The notes under the pieces were generated by a model that saw nothing but the letters and a program-made list of their open reading frames with translations, did not search any database and was not told the origin of the DNA. Positions 12,272-22,922 of a DNA stretch of 64,000 nt are shown here, piece after piece (position 1 is the stretch's first letter; the number at the start of each line of letters is the position of its first letter). The DNA comes from Gibbula magus (lineage: Eukaryota > Mollusca > Gastropoda > Trochida > Trochidae), in assembly GCA_936450465.1 (NCBI GenBank), contig OW388296.1, forward strand, positions 38,468,023 through 38,532,022. The letters are read 5' to 3'. Both the position numbers and the translations under genes were made by a program.

Positions 12272-12437
12272 CACTGGCACCTCTTGGGGACGAGGACCGA
12301 TGTTTCCCGAGAGGCATCTGACAACTTTGTACCAGGCGGGGAAACGGTAGTCGGTACGTCCTGTCCAAGCATGGTGTTTGCTAAGGCGAGGTTGTGGAGA
12401 GCGACTACAGTGAGGTAACACTGGCACCTCTTGGGGC
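12191..12437 (+). repeat. 147-bp direct duplication before the 3' LTR
   Basis: The block beginning gaaac(a/g)gtagtcggtacgtcc starts at 12194 and again at 12341. Each copy contains gagcgactacagtgaagtaac / gagcgactacagtgaggtaac and cacctcttgggg. The second copy runs into the 3' LTR. Confidence 0.75.
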
Positions 12438-12440
12438 GAA

Positions 12441-12527
12441 TGTAACAAAGCGAGTTAAGATGCTTTGTTATAAAATTATCTGAAGAGATCAGGCACGAGC
12501 CAATTTATATATAACACCAACTGTGTG
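12441..12527 (+). repeat. partial 3' LTR
   Basis: Matches the first about 85 bases of the 5' LTR with scattered changes, then similarity is lost. Either the remaining LTR was replaced or it was deleted. Confidence 0.6.
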
Positions 12528-12529
12528 AT

Positions 12530-14040
12530 GCTATGCCCAAATCCTGGGAGACATTCGAATCAACCTCGAATCGACGGAGGACAAGATGCCTGGATGCTGT
12601 GATGAGCAAGATGCGGTATACATGCAAAGGTATAATGTTACTTTAGCCATCCCTAAGTACAGGAACCTGAACTTCCTTAATAATATTTATTTAGTATGGA
12701 CTCACGAGTGTGAAATCTGCATCCAGGGTGTGTACAATGTTACACACATTAACTGTGCAATCATGTATCAAACATTATCTATGAACTCTTATCACACATA
12801 ATATTTGCACCATTGCTACACGTAGAAGCAGATGTAGAATCCATTGAAAGAAGTAAGATGACTTCAGTCAAAGAGACTTGCTGTGTTGTACCCGAGAAGT
12901 GCAATGGCCGACCACGGGTGCTGTCTACAGTCCAAGGATATTAGTCTTGTCATGCACTTTTATCTGGGTTTAGTTCGTTAAACAACATATATGTTGCTTG
13001 CAATGTTATCCCAGTATTACCTTAAATTTGGCCGATGATAGAGATTTATTTCACTTCATATGGAGAGCCGAGATTCATGCCGACCTGCCATGGTGACGTC
13101 ACCGGAAGTAACTTACTTATTTATAACTTCGGAAAGATCGTCACCAAAACGTGAAATACTCTCATTATCGATAATGAAAACATTATAATAGGCTGTGTTT
13201 GTTTTATGTTCATGCACAACAGGTCACTATATAAACATGATATGTTATATCAATATCAGGTATGAAAAAGGCGTAAGTACTAAATCCTGCGTAGCGATGT
13301 TCTTGGCGTTTACAATGTAAAACACAATTTCACTGCGTTGTTTGTGGTTATGCTTTTTTTTAATAATTCGTATTGATCTAAAGAAGTGTCTCTGAGATCA
13401 ATGTTATCGGCTTAGCTGAATTCGAGAAATATATTAAGTGTTCCATATTTTTAATCCTTATTTGTGAGTATATTTTTTAATTGAACAATAAATGTGTCAG
13501 TTGAATGATGATAACAGTATACATGCAAGTATAGGTAGCAGGGTATGAATGTGTTTGTTCCAAAACTGATTGGAATAACAAATCAAGTGACTGACTTTGA
13601 TTCATTTGTTGTTACTTTCTACATACATGTATGGACAGAATCAATATTAATAAATCCGGAGAGACTCACTTATGCAAGCCGATTTAAAGAAGAAAATTTA
13701 ATGTATAACTGAAAGAGGACATTTTGCCATAAGCCACTTAATGTATTTTGAAAATGAAGTATTATATTTTCAGTAAGATGTACTGTATATTATGTATATA
13801 CCTCTAATTAAACAGTCATGGCTGGTGTATATGACCAGACAGTTTCCTTCCATCTCAGGTATTGAGGACACCTGTTCAACAACTCAAACGAGTAGTCATA
13901 ACTCCTACACAGCATAACCCCTACAGGTTATCAAAACAAGTTAACTGTCCATCGCACTCCTAAACCCTAGCTTGTTACCTCTTACTATGCAATGGAACGG
14001 CCCAGATTAAAAACAGAGACAATTGTAACACAAGTGCCTC
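12530..14040. other. no gene seen
   Basis: AT-rich sequence. The open frame at 12586-12801 has no recognisable domain. A plausible short 5' part of the next LINE may start near 13850. Confidence 0.5.
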
Positions 14041-14061
14041 ACCGGAACATAACAACTACAT

Positions 14062-15050
14062 TTGTATGTGTTTCTTGATGAACTTGGACAATTAAGTGTT
14101 ATCAACATAAATGTATGTGGTCTGAGAAAAAAACTCAATTATCCAGAATTCACGGATCTTGTAAATAGTTCTCACTTTGTTGCTCTTCAAGAGGCTAAAA
14201 CGGATTCACTTGATGATATTGAAATTGATGGTTATACAATTTTTTTTTAAACACAGGGGTCTGAGTGACAGACGTTCAGGAGGTATAGGCCTGTCAGTCA
14301 AAAAATGTAACAGATTATCAAAATATGTCACTCTGTTAGACTCAGAATACATACTATGCTTTAGGATTTCAAAAATAATTCTGAAGAGAAAGAATGACCT
14401 TGTATTTGGTGTTTTCTTCCTCCCACCAGAGGGATCTAAGTATGTTACTACAAACATGTTTGACCAATCACTCTTATTTATGTACTCCCAATACGAAAAC
14501 GTAATCATAACAGGGGATATTATTGCCCTCATTGGAATACTGTGTGATTATATAAGCATCGATAAGCATTTGTTAGATGAATTTTGACATTAACAAAATT
14601 AACAACTATGGATATAAATTAATCGATATCTGCAAACATTTCAATATGTTTATCTGTAATGGTAGATTTGAAAATAGAACATCTAGATTATGCGATTCAC
14701 CTTCAATAGCAGATGAATATCATTATATTTTTCGTTGTCCTACTTTCCATGAAACCAAAACGAATTATGTTCCAGCAAGATTACTTAACTTCGCAAATAT
14801 TTCCTGTTATAGACAACTCTTCACCACACAAGAATTTATTATTTTAAGAAACCTAGATAAGTTCATAAACATTATACTCTCCACAATTTCAAAAGCTAAG
14901 AAACCTGACGAATAATATGCTCAGATCATTTAAACATGTTTCGTTTTTGTATATATGACTGTACTTGAAAATATCCTGCTATAACCCACCGCCATTTTGA
15001 CTTATCGTATATTATATGATTGATGATGAATATGTACTCGTATGCCTAGG
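14062..15050 (+). pseudogene. internally deleted LINE: endonuclease joined to C-terminus, RT missing
   Basis: The plus strand begins with an APE-type endonuclease: VININVCGLRKKL (near 14100), VALQEAKTD (near 14180), then after a frameshift at about 14250 SGGIGLSV and FGVFFLPPEGS. The expected GDFNA-type motif is degraded near 14515-14535. After another frameshift the frame 14577-14915 runs from the end of the endonuclease (ICNGRF, about 14655-14670) straight into the far C-terminal Cys region (SRLCDS, EYHYIFRCPTF) and a natural-looking stop at 14913. The entire reverse transcriptase, roughly 2 kb or more in relatives, is absent. A 3' UTR follows to about 15050. Confidence 0.75.
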
Positions 15051-15384
15051 TCCATTGTTCTGGAGAAGAAGATGGAATACGATTTTAGGTCATGGCCTAT
15101 GTGGCTCTTTTTGGGGTCACAGGGTCACCAAATCTACAATTCAGAGTCTCCATTGGCTGAAGAGTCTGCATAAAAATATTACAGCCTCCTAGGTCGTTTC
15201 ATTCTGGAGAAGATGAAAATAGGTTGTTTGTTTGTTATTGCCTGTGAGGCCCTTATTTTTAATCCCCATTGAGTATGTACACACAATTTCACCTCCCTTG
15301 ACCCAGTGGGGATATACGGAAATACGGAAAAGTGAAAATTTATAGACGGACGGAGGGACACCAGACACCATGCCCTTTCAGGCC

Positions 15385-15607
15385 CAACTTCCCAATGCAA
15401 GGCATAACTCTTGCCAGTCTCCATTACTGGCTGATTTAGGCCTTGCAGTATTTCCTTAAGAAATCTGTGTTTAGAAATCCAGGCCCGCTATTCATTTCCA
15501 GTGCACCGATTCACTGCCTCGATACAAGAAAGCGAGGGAAATACCGCAAGGGTTAAATCAGCCAGTAATGCAGACTGGCATGAGTTATGCCTTGCGTTTG
15601 GAAGTTG
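15385..15607. mobile_element. 223-bp MITE, copy 1, with 9-bp target duplication
   Basis: Begins CAACTTCC and ends GGAAGTTG. About 80 bases at each end are inverted copies of each other (aaggcataactcttgccagt at one end, the complement at the other). It is flanked by the direct repeat TTTCAGGCC at 15376-15384 and 15608-15616. No coding capacity. A second copy with the same length and its own 9-bp duplication is at 42623-42845, and a truncated one is at 33288-33491. A 9-bp duplication is typical of Mutator-like and some Merlin elements; the superfamily is not settled. Confidence 0.9.
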
Positions 15608-15616
15608 TTTCAGGCC

Positions 15617-17390
15617 TGATGTGCTAAAAACGTAAAGGAATGTAACGAGGTCAACGACCAATGTCAGTTTAAAATTATTTTACAGAATGTTGTCATCATC
15701 TTATTATTCAATATTACATGCCACGTCAAAGCCAATACATTTTTTTAAATATGCAATCAAACATAAAAATCGATCTGGTATTAACAAAGGTATGATTATT
15801 CAAAGCTATAAATATTAGCATATTGTTGACCGGAACCATTTGGATAGCCTACCAAATATTATAAAATCACTTAAAATATCAGATCAGCTAATAATGACCC
15901 AGTTAAAAAGCCCAGTATTTTGTGCATCAAATTGCGCAAGAATTTTACCTAGCGGGACACTGCAATTGACGTACCTGGGATTTTAGATAATCTCAAGCGT
16001 GGTTCGGAACTACTATTGATAGTTGTTGTCCATATTGAATGACCTTCGCATTGGTCTATTTTTGGAAATGAAATGATGTCATAGGGCAATTTAAGCCTAT
16101 CAGGGATTCCTAGTAGCTTTGCTGCAGAGAACCTGGAAGTAAAGTTATCATGGCTGTCCTCGATGAAAACTTTTTTTGTTAAATTAATCCAGGTACGTCA
16201 ATTTTGTCGAATTTCACGTCATTTGAACAGTATCGAATCTACATTCGGATCACTAAAAATCAAGAACAAAATAGTTTTATCTTCATCCTCTAATGACGAG
16301 TTCTGTACTATTCTGTCCCCACTGCTTGAGCTCATGACATCATTGTATTAGTCGACAGAGATGAAGTAAACGATGAAGCATTGGACCGATGAATTGTGTA
16401 CCTGAAAATATTTATCGTAATGGATGCTGAAAGCAGATATACTGTGTGCAAAGTGACATCCTGGTAAAAGATTATTTGGATCACGTGTCGGCGTGATTGA
16501 ACTGCAGCCCCAGTCCCTAGTTCTGATTTATGTTCCCCGTTACTCTGTTGGCAGCCATGTTTGTTTACAAACAACGACAACAACGCAAAACGAACCTTGA
16601 ACCTTGTCAGCTTCCTTCAGCTACATACCCATTTAACACCTTTGCTGGCATGCTAAATTGGTCACAAGGGCTTGTATTGTCGACAAACTAAAGATTAGTA
16701 AGCATATTAAGTAGACGATCAAAGCCTTATACTATAAAAAAAAAAAGTAAATGGATGTAACGAGGTCAACACCCCATGTCCATAAAACAAGCCATCAAAC
16801 ATAAAGATCGACAAAATTCGTGAAATAATAATAAACACGCAAATCTCAATAAGGATTCAGCCAAATGGCTGAATCCTTAATAATACTGTATTTTCCCGTT
16901 TTTTATCATGGCGGAGCTCGTGTATATTAAAGACAAACAGTACAAGTTACAAGTATATACATGGAACAACTCGATTAACCTAAATTTCATTAAATGGACG
17001 AATGCTGTAAATATATTTTGAACTCGGGATAGTAAATATCTCCTTCCAGAAGGAAATATGATATATTCATCGTGTAAAACTTGATCCTGATCGTATAATA
17101 TTTTCAGAGATTATTTCAAAACACTTTTTTCATATAGATATTGTAGATTTGGAAACCAAATTCCTGCTATTTTACCAGCGATAATAACATTAGAGACACT
17201 GACAAGACAAGACAAGAAAACATACCAACATTGGAAAGAGAAAGTTAAAATGCTTTCAATTAAACAATGATTGAATAGTGAAATACACCCTCATTTACAT
17301 TAACAGATCGCAACTTGCGCAGGAAATGTAATCTTTGTTGTCATTTTATGAAAACAGCATCAGTATCAGCATTCCAATTTAATAATGTCC
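15617..17390. other. no gene seen; one perfect small hairpin
   Basis: AT-rich, anonymous. 16851-16878 is a perfect 13-bp stem (AAGGATTCAGCCA) with a 2-base loop. The phrase gtaacgaggtcaac occurs at about 15640 and 16758 with related flanks, a hint of an old repeat. Confidence 0.5.
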
Positions 17391-17414
17391 CCCGACATAA
17401 TGTTTTCGCCTCCG

Positions 17415-17475
17415 TCCGTCATTCCGTCATACCGTTATTCCATCATTCCGTTATTCCGTTATTCCGTTATTCCGA
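17415..17475. repeat. short (CGTTATTC)-type simple repeat
   Basis: About seven imperfect units of 9-10 bases (ccgttatt, ccgtcatt) run directly into the 170-bp tandem array. Confidence 0.75.
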
Positions 17476-17479
17476 AATG

Positions 17480-17950
17480 CTTTCTTTTCCGGGCCATATC
17501 TCAAAAAACGTTCAATATTTTTTCACGAAATTTGGTATTTGGTTAGACCTAGTTTTGGACTGGTGCCTTTTGCTATTTTGGTTATTCTGAATTTTATTTT
17601 TTTCTGGTTTCCATGGAAACAATTTGAACTTAGTGCAAATTGGGGTTAGGGACTTTTTCCGGCCTCTATTTCAAAATCTATCTAGTATTTCTTTACGAAA
17701 CTTGGTATGTGGTTAGACCTAGTAGTGGAGTGGTGCCTTTTGCTATTTTGGTTATTCTGAATTTTTTATTTTGTCTGGTTTCCATGGCAACAATTTGAAC
17801 TTAGTGCATATTGGGGTAGGGACCTTTTCCGGCCTCTATCTCCAAAACGATTCAATATTTTTTCACCAAACTTTGTATTTTCTTAGACCTAGTGATAGAG
17901 TGGTGCCTTTTGCTACTTTGGCTATTCTGAATTTTGTATTTCTCGTTATT
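17480..17950. repeat. 170-bp tandem repeat, about 2.7 copies
   Basis: The phrase ttagacctagt...gtggtgccttttgct recurs with 'gacctag' at 17546, 17716 and 17886, exactly 170 bases apart. Other shared blocks are cggcctctat, gtttccatggnaacaatttg and gaacttagtgca. Open frames through it show no domain. Confidence 0.85.
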
Positions 17951-18239
17951 AATGCAGTATTGAACTTAGTGCTTAGCATAAGTGAAAAATAAGGGTAATA
18001 TGACTAGGTTGGATTGAAAAATGGAGCGGGGGACATCACAGTGCATCACATGCACATATTTCTAGTTTATTATCTATTATATCGCAAGAATTGTTCATCA
18101 TTATATTTTCCAATGTTTTTCGGGCAGATTCAGGGCCCATTCGATTCTGCTTTTTTCTGCCATTTATTCCACTTTTTTTGTTTTACAGCAAATCATACAA
18201 TATTTCAATTATTTCAACATCAATGAGAAGAGAAGAAAA

Positions 18240-19870
18240 CCGTATAAATATGAGTAGTTGAATTGGAGTGGTAAAAGAAATAGCTTATGGCAGCTGGACC
18301 AGAATTTAACGAATTTGTTGTATTCACAGGTTGAATAAGCTATTGCTATAGACATCTTTTATGACAGCCGAGTAGAATATTTTCGAATTTCTTGTGCAAA
18401 AGTAAACGAGTTAACGCCTTGTTAATAATCCATTTTTCAACTTCATTCCAGAGAGATTTAACACATTCACAATTTCAAAAGTACATGAGCAATGTCAGCA
18501 GTGGATATGCTACACACGAGATATATTCAATCTTAAACAAATATTTACCAACTGGGAGGATTTGATTAATAAATCCATATTGAAGCCAACGTAATTGCAC
18601 GCTCTCTGTACATATAAATGGAATTCCATTAATATTTCTCTCTTCTGTGGAGTATTGTATGTCATTCTCCCATTGCTGATTAGCAGAGGTCTTGATCCTT
18701 ATAAAATTTTATATAGAATATTATCATCAGATTCTAAAGTTTTCAATTACACATTTACAGCATTTCTCACTCCGTAAAAGGTCAACTGGTTACAAACGAT
18801 ATCATATCTATTCTTAAAGTCTAAGAAGGAAAGAAGTTGGCTGTCTTTGTCAATTAAGTCGGTGATGTATTTTACTCCTACTCCTGATGTATCCAACTTC
18901 TTAATATATATGTACTCATTACCGTTTTTTACATTATCATTATACCATCAATACTGGGAGTATGCATCATTTTGTAAAGTATGATGTTTATCGACATAGT
19001 TACCCAAAGATGATGAAACATCCCGTCAAAATGGGCTTCTTATGATTTTAATTATGTGGTCTTTTGAGATGTTTTGCATTCATTTCCAACATCATTGATT
19101 TGAGAAGCAATAATGTCGATTATAATAGGTACTTTAAAGCCACCATCCGGGATATTGTTTGCTACCCGATCCTTTTTAATCTTATCGGGTTTTTCATTCC
19201 AACAAATGATTAAATTTTGGCAATACTAGTGATTTCAGTACTGTATTCCGTATACGAGTTGATATCCTACTTTTCCGTAGTTGCATGGAATTTTCTATCT
19301 CTTTGCATTATCACTATAATTGATATCTACTATAATTTCGAAGTCAGTGTCAAATTTTATATCCAATAGCTTAAAGTTGTCAGTCCGATCCATTTTATTG
19401 TTATAAAGTGTCATTCGACAGCGTTTTTTTAAAAACCAATCAATATCAAATTTGTATTGTCAATATTTACTCGAAAACCCGAAAAACGTTAAAAAGGTCA
19501 AAGTTTTCAAAACTGCTTGTATGCATCTTTCCATGCCGTCAAGCATTAATTATGTGTCATCTGCAAATTGAGCTCGCAAATATTCTACATTACCAATATT
19601 TAATCCTTTGATACATGTAAGTTTATCACTCTTTATCAGTCTGGTTAATATTTCGGTGATAAATATATAAGGTGAAATAGGGTCCACCTGGCGAAAGCCC
19701 CGACTTAGAAAGAAGATGCCAATCCATTGACACGTACACATGATTCCGAATTAACAGTAATTGTATCCATTTACGGGTTGAATGGCCGAAGTTGAAAAAT
19801 AATAAAGCATTTTGTATAAACCCCAAATCCAGGGAATCAAATGCTTTTTCGAAATCTATAAGCATTAAAA
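18240..19870 (-). pseudogene. L1/Tx1-like LINE ORF2 remnant (RT to C-terminus)
   Basis: The minus strand shows IDFEKAFDSLDLGFIQNALL (about 19860-19800), FNFGHSTRKWIQLL, then DPISPYIFI and QFADDT (about 19700-19555), which are reverse-transcriptase motifs in the L1/Tx1 style and unlike the CR1-group elements elsewhere in the window. The C-terminal domain is traceable in pieces, such as GVKYITDLID near 18870. There are many stops and frameshifts. The 5' half is absent. Confidence 0.75.
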
Positions 19871-21885
19871 ACCCAGGAATTGAATAGCGGCGGGGGATAA
19901 TGCCTCCTTAGTGACACAGGAGAATCTTTAACAGTAGAACATTATAATCACTAGTGGTTATTATACGAACAGCTTTTTCCTTAAAACAATTCGTTATCTA
20001 TCATTGGTTTGAGTACTGCAAGTTGAATCCATATGCGCATTCCTTAAATAGTTTGTTAACTGGTGAACTTCGTTTCTGGTTTGTACACTTTGTAATGATA
20101 CATTCATCTCTTTTTTGCAGTACCTGAGAAAGTGAAGCAGCTATATCTGGATAACCTTCGATGGATAAAAGAGGCAGCACAGCACAAACTGGTAACAAAA
20201 ACGAGTTATTGCCTTATGAATACATGTCATTATCGCCAATAGGTTTTAGGGGAACTATTAAGATGAACATTGAAGTACCGTGCTTGTAGACGATAAATTG
20301 ATTGATTCTTGAGATATGGTGGCCGACACGAAGGTGAATTCAGTTAATAATTGTGAAGTATGTGGTGATATATACTTAACGTGAAAATACAAATATCTTT
20401 TGCATATAAATGGAGTTTACAGTATAGCAAACTCCTTCAGGTAGGTGTATCAAAGGGTGTGAGTTTTTGTTTAATGCGCTTGGGCAATATTAGAATCATT
20501 TGCGGCGTGATATTTAATTTATTTGTCTAATTTAAAATAGTTTGCAAATGCAAACATAACACGACACGAAGGCCGTAAACGTCAGCAAATAATTATAGGT
20601 GAATAAAAAGCTGATAATGAAAGTTACAATTTATAATTGATCAATCAGGTATATATCCTTGAAGAAATCTAAAACACGACGCTCACCTAAATGAGTAAAA
20701 CCGTTATCAATTGAAATAGAAAGATAAAGATTATCAAAGAGACAGCATTAATACACATTTATATTTGAAACATGTTACAAATGATTGTGTTTGGTATCAT
20801 AACATTTATGAGGGGATTGATTCGAACGGTGATGTTCCTGATTACTATGTTGACATCAGTTTGTAATACTATTTATAAACAAATAATCATCTATTAATAA
20901 CGTTTTCGGACAACATAAAAGCTATTCATGTTATTTTTATTCAGAAACATTACAAATGAACTTACAGCGCTGAGCAGCTTCTTCTTACAGGTTTTGTTCT
21001 ATAAAATAGTTTGACATGAAAACAAGTTCTAATTTAACAGATCCTTTCTGCTTTTACATTCGACCACATGTTTGATTGAATAAATTCGATTAAACATCAA
21101 TATCCAGGAGAAATGTTTCTGTCAAAACGGACAAAGTTGCACATGATTTTTCAAAGTTGGTTAATTACAAATTAATCAAATTCATTATTGTCAGTACGTT
21201 GTTGTTCAAATGTGACTGTAAGCCCATTAAACTGCAGTTTTACTTGACAGATAAAGTAGACAATTTGAAATGTTCAGTGGGAATATCTTATCTTAATGAT
21301 GGAAAGTGTGTAGACGTAAACCGGTCTGATGGACAGAACAGGCGAACATGAGGGAGCTCGTATTGAGTCTGAAACCTAAAAACATTACAAATTGCACAAA
21401 TTAACTCGCTTTTCGACTCTGATGAAAATAAATTGCTCGGTTATTGCGTATAATAAGTGCGTATGAATTGGTCATAACAATAATGTATACGCAACCGATA
21501 CCCTAACAATAAAACTTCTATTTTTAGCACTTACATGAAGCGAATAGTTTGCGACCTTAGCATATGAGATGCGTATGGTTTACGTGTGAGTGCGTATGAG
21601 ATGCTTATGAGATGTGTATAAAATGCGGATGAGACGAACTTGAATTGCTTGTCACTGTTTTGCTGTACCAGATGACTCACATTTTCGACATCTTCTCAAG
21701 AACCGCTACAATTCCCAAAATAAAATTTGTGGGGAGGTAACTTGCACCTAGAGGATCAAAGTTTGTACATATCCTCTCTGAAACAAGTTGATATAGGAAC
21801 TTAAAATTTAAGGATAACATCTTTGTTGTATGATGGCCGAGAGGAGACATCACTCTTTCGCCCTCTAGCATAAAATCGATGAAGC
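19871..21885. other. no gene seen
   Basis: AT-rich. Open frame 21157-21351 (plus, 64 residues) starts with a hydrophobic stretch that could pass as a signal peptide (LIKFIIVSTLLF) and contains three Cys, but it has no recognised domain, so I do not call it a gene. Confidence 0.4.
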
Positions 21886-21889
21886 AATA

Positions 21890-22402
21890 AAGTGATATTG
21901 CTACAGGACAAAGTGAAATGGCCACACAACAAAGCGAAATGGTCACACGACAAAGTGATTAGGCCGCACTACAAAGCAATATGGCCACACGACAAAGCGA
22001 TATGGCCACACGACAAAGCGATATAACAACGCGACAAAGCAATAATAAAACGCGACAAAGCAATAATATAACGCGATAAAGCAATAATCAAACGCGATAA
22101 AGCGAAAGAGTGATAAAGTGAAAGAGCGATAAAATGATATAGTAGCGCCACAAAGGGAAAGAGCGATAAAGCGAAAGAGCGATAAAGCGATAAAGCGAAA
22201 GAGCGATAAAGCGAAAGAGCGATAAAGCGATAAAGCGAAAGAGCGATAAAGCGATAAAGCGAAAGAGCGATAAAGCGAAAGAGCGATAAAGCGAAAGAGC
22301 GATAAAGCGAAAGAGCGATAAAGCGAAAGAGCAATAAAGCGAAAGAGCGATAAAGCGAAAGAGCGATAAAGCGAAAGAGCGATAAAGCGAAAGAGCGATG
22401 TC
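21890..22402. repeat. compound minisatellite of GATAAAGC / GAAAGAGC units
   Basis: From 22090 to 22400 the sequence is built of 8-base words gataaagc and gaaagagc, mostly alternating as a 16-bp unit. From 21890 to 22090 older, longer units with ggccacacgacaaagc and aacgcgacaaagc are seen. Minus-strand open frames of 120-150 residues with a repeated RFIALSLYRSFALSL pattern are produced by this periodicity. The array ends at the palindrome GTCGACATGTCGAC (22399-22412). Confidence 0.9.
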
Positions 22403-22922
22403 GACATGTCGACCTAATACTTTTACATAAAAGTAGATACTGGTTTCATTTAATTTCTTTTCATTTGACTTGGTACTTGGAGTCACATTTTGATAAATGA
22501 TTCCACTTTAAATCCACAAAGGTCGCTATTATATAATATATTTAATACAAGTTTATTTGTATTAAGAATTTAAATAAACATATAATGAGATTTCTCTATA
22601 AAACGACTTACTGTGAATAATTGAGAAATCCATGCTAGTTAAAACAGACATCTGCAACTATAATACATTAATTTCTTAACGCTGACAAAACAACTTCCTT
22701 AGACATACTTTATGTTACTGATTATAATAGATTTAATTGAGCAAAACAAAGTTTATATACATTTAAATCGGCGCACTCTGATTACTTCTGATATATATTC
22801 ATCAACATAATGAAAGATTGAAGAAAAAGAAGAGTTTTATTCAGTGTGTATGGCCAAATGACCAAGAGTAAAAAAATGAAGGAAATATTGAGCACATGTA
22901 CAGGTGGTGAAGCATTATACAG

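Larger units (their letters stand above)
10844..12527 (+). mobile_element. gutted LTR retrotransposon with env-like 3' remnant
   Basis: A 525-bp 5' LTR (10844-11368, TG...CA) is followed by a leader with TGGTGCCGTGACCCGGAT, which looks like an LTR-element primer-binding region. The start of a second LTR, TGTAACAAAGCGAGTTAAGA, lies at 12441. Only about 1.07 kb remains between them; gag and pol are missing. What is left is a membrane-anchor remnant and a 147-bp duplication. The 3' LTR matches the 5' LTR only to about 12527. The leader resembles Bel/Pao-type elements, but without pol the superfamily stays open. Confidence 0.65.

Noticed and set aside
16851..16878. Perfect hairpin as a transcription terminator
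   Set aside because: No adjacent gene and no reason to expect a bacterial-type terminator in this genome.
21157..21351. 64-residue frame with signal-peptide-like start
   Set aside because: No domain, no splice partners recognised, and AT-rich surroundings give such frames by chance.
21890..22400. Possible CRISPR-like array
   Set aside because: Units are contiguous without unique spacers and the genome is eukaryotic, so this is a minisatellite.
21943..22486. Three overlapping minus-strand frames with RFIALSLYRSFALSL repeats
   Set aside because: Artefact of the 8/16-bp minisatellite; several frames are open at once.
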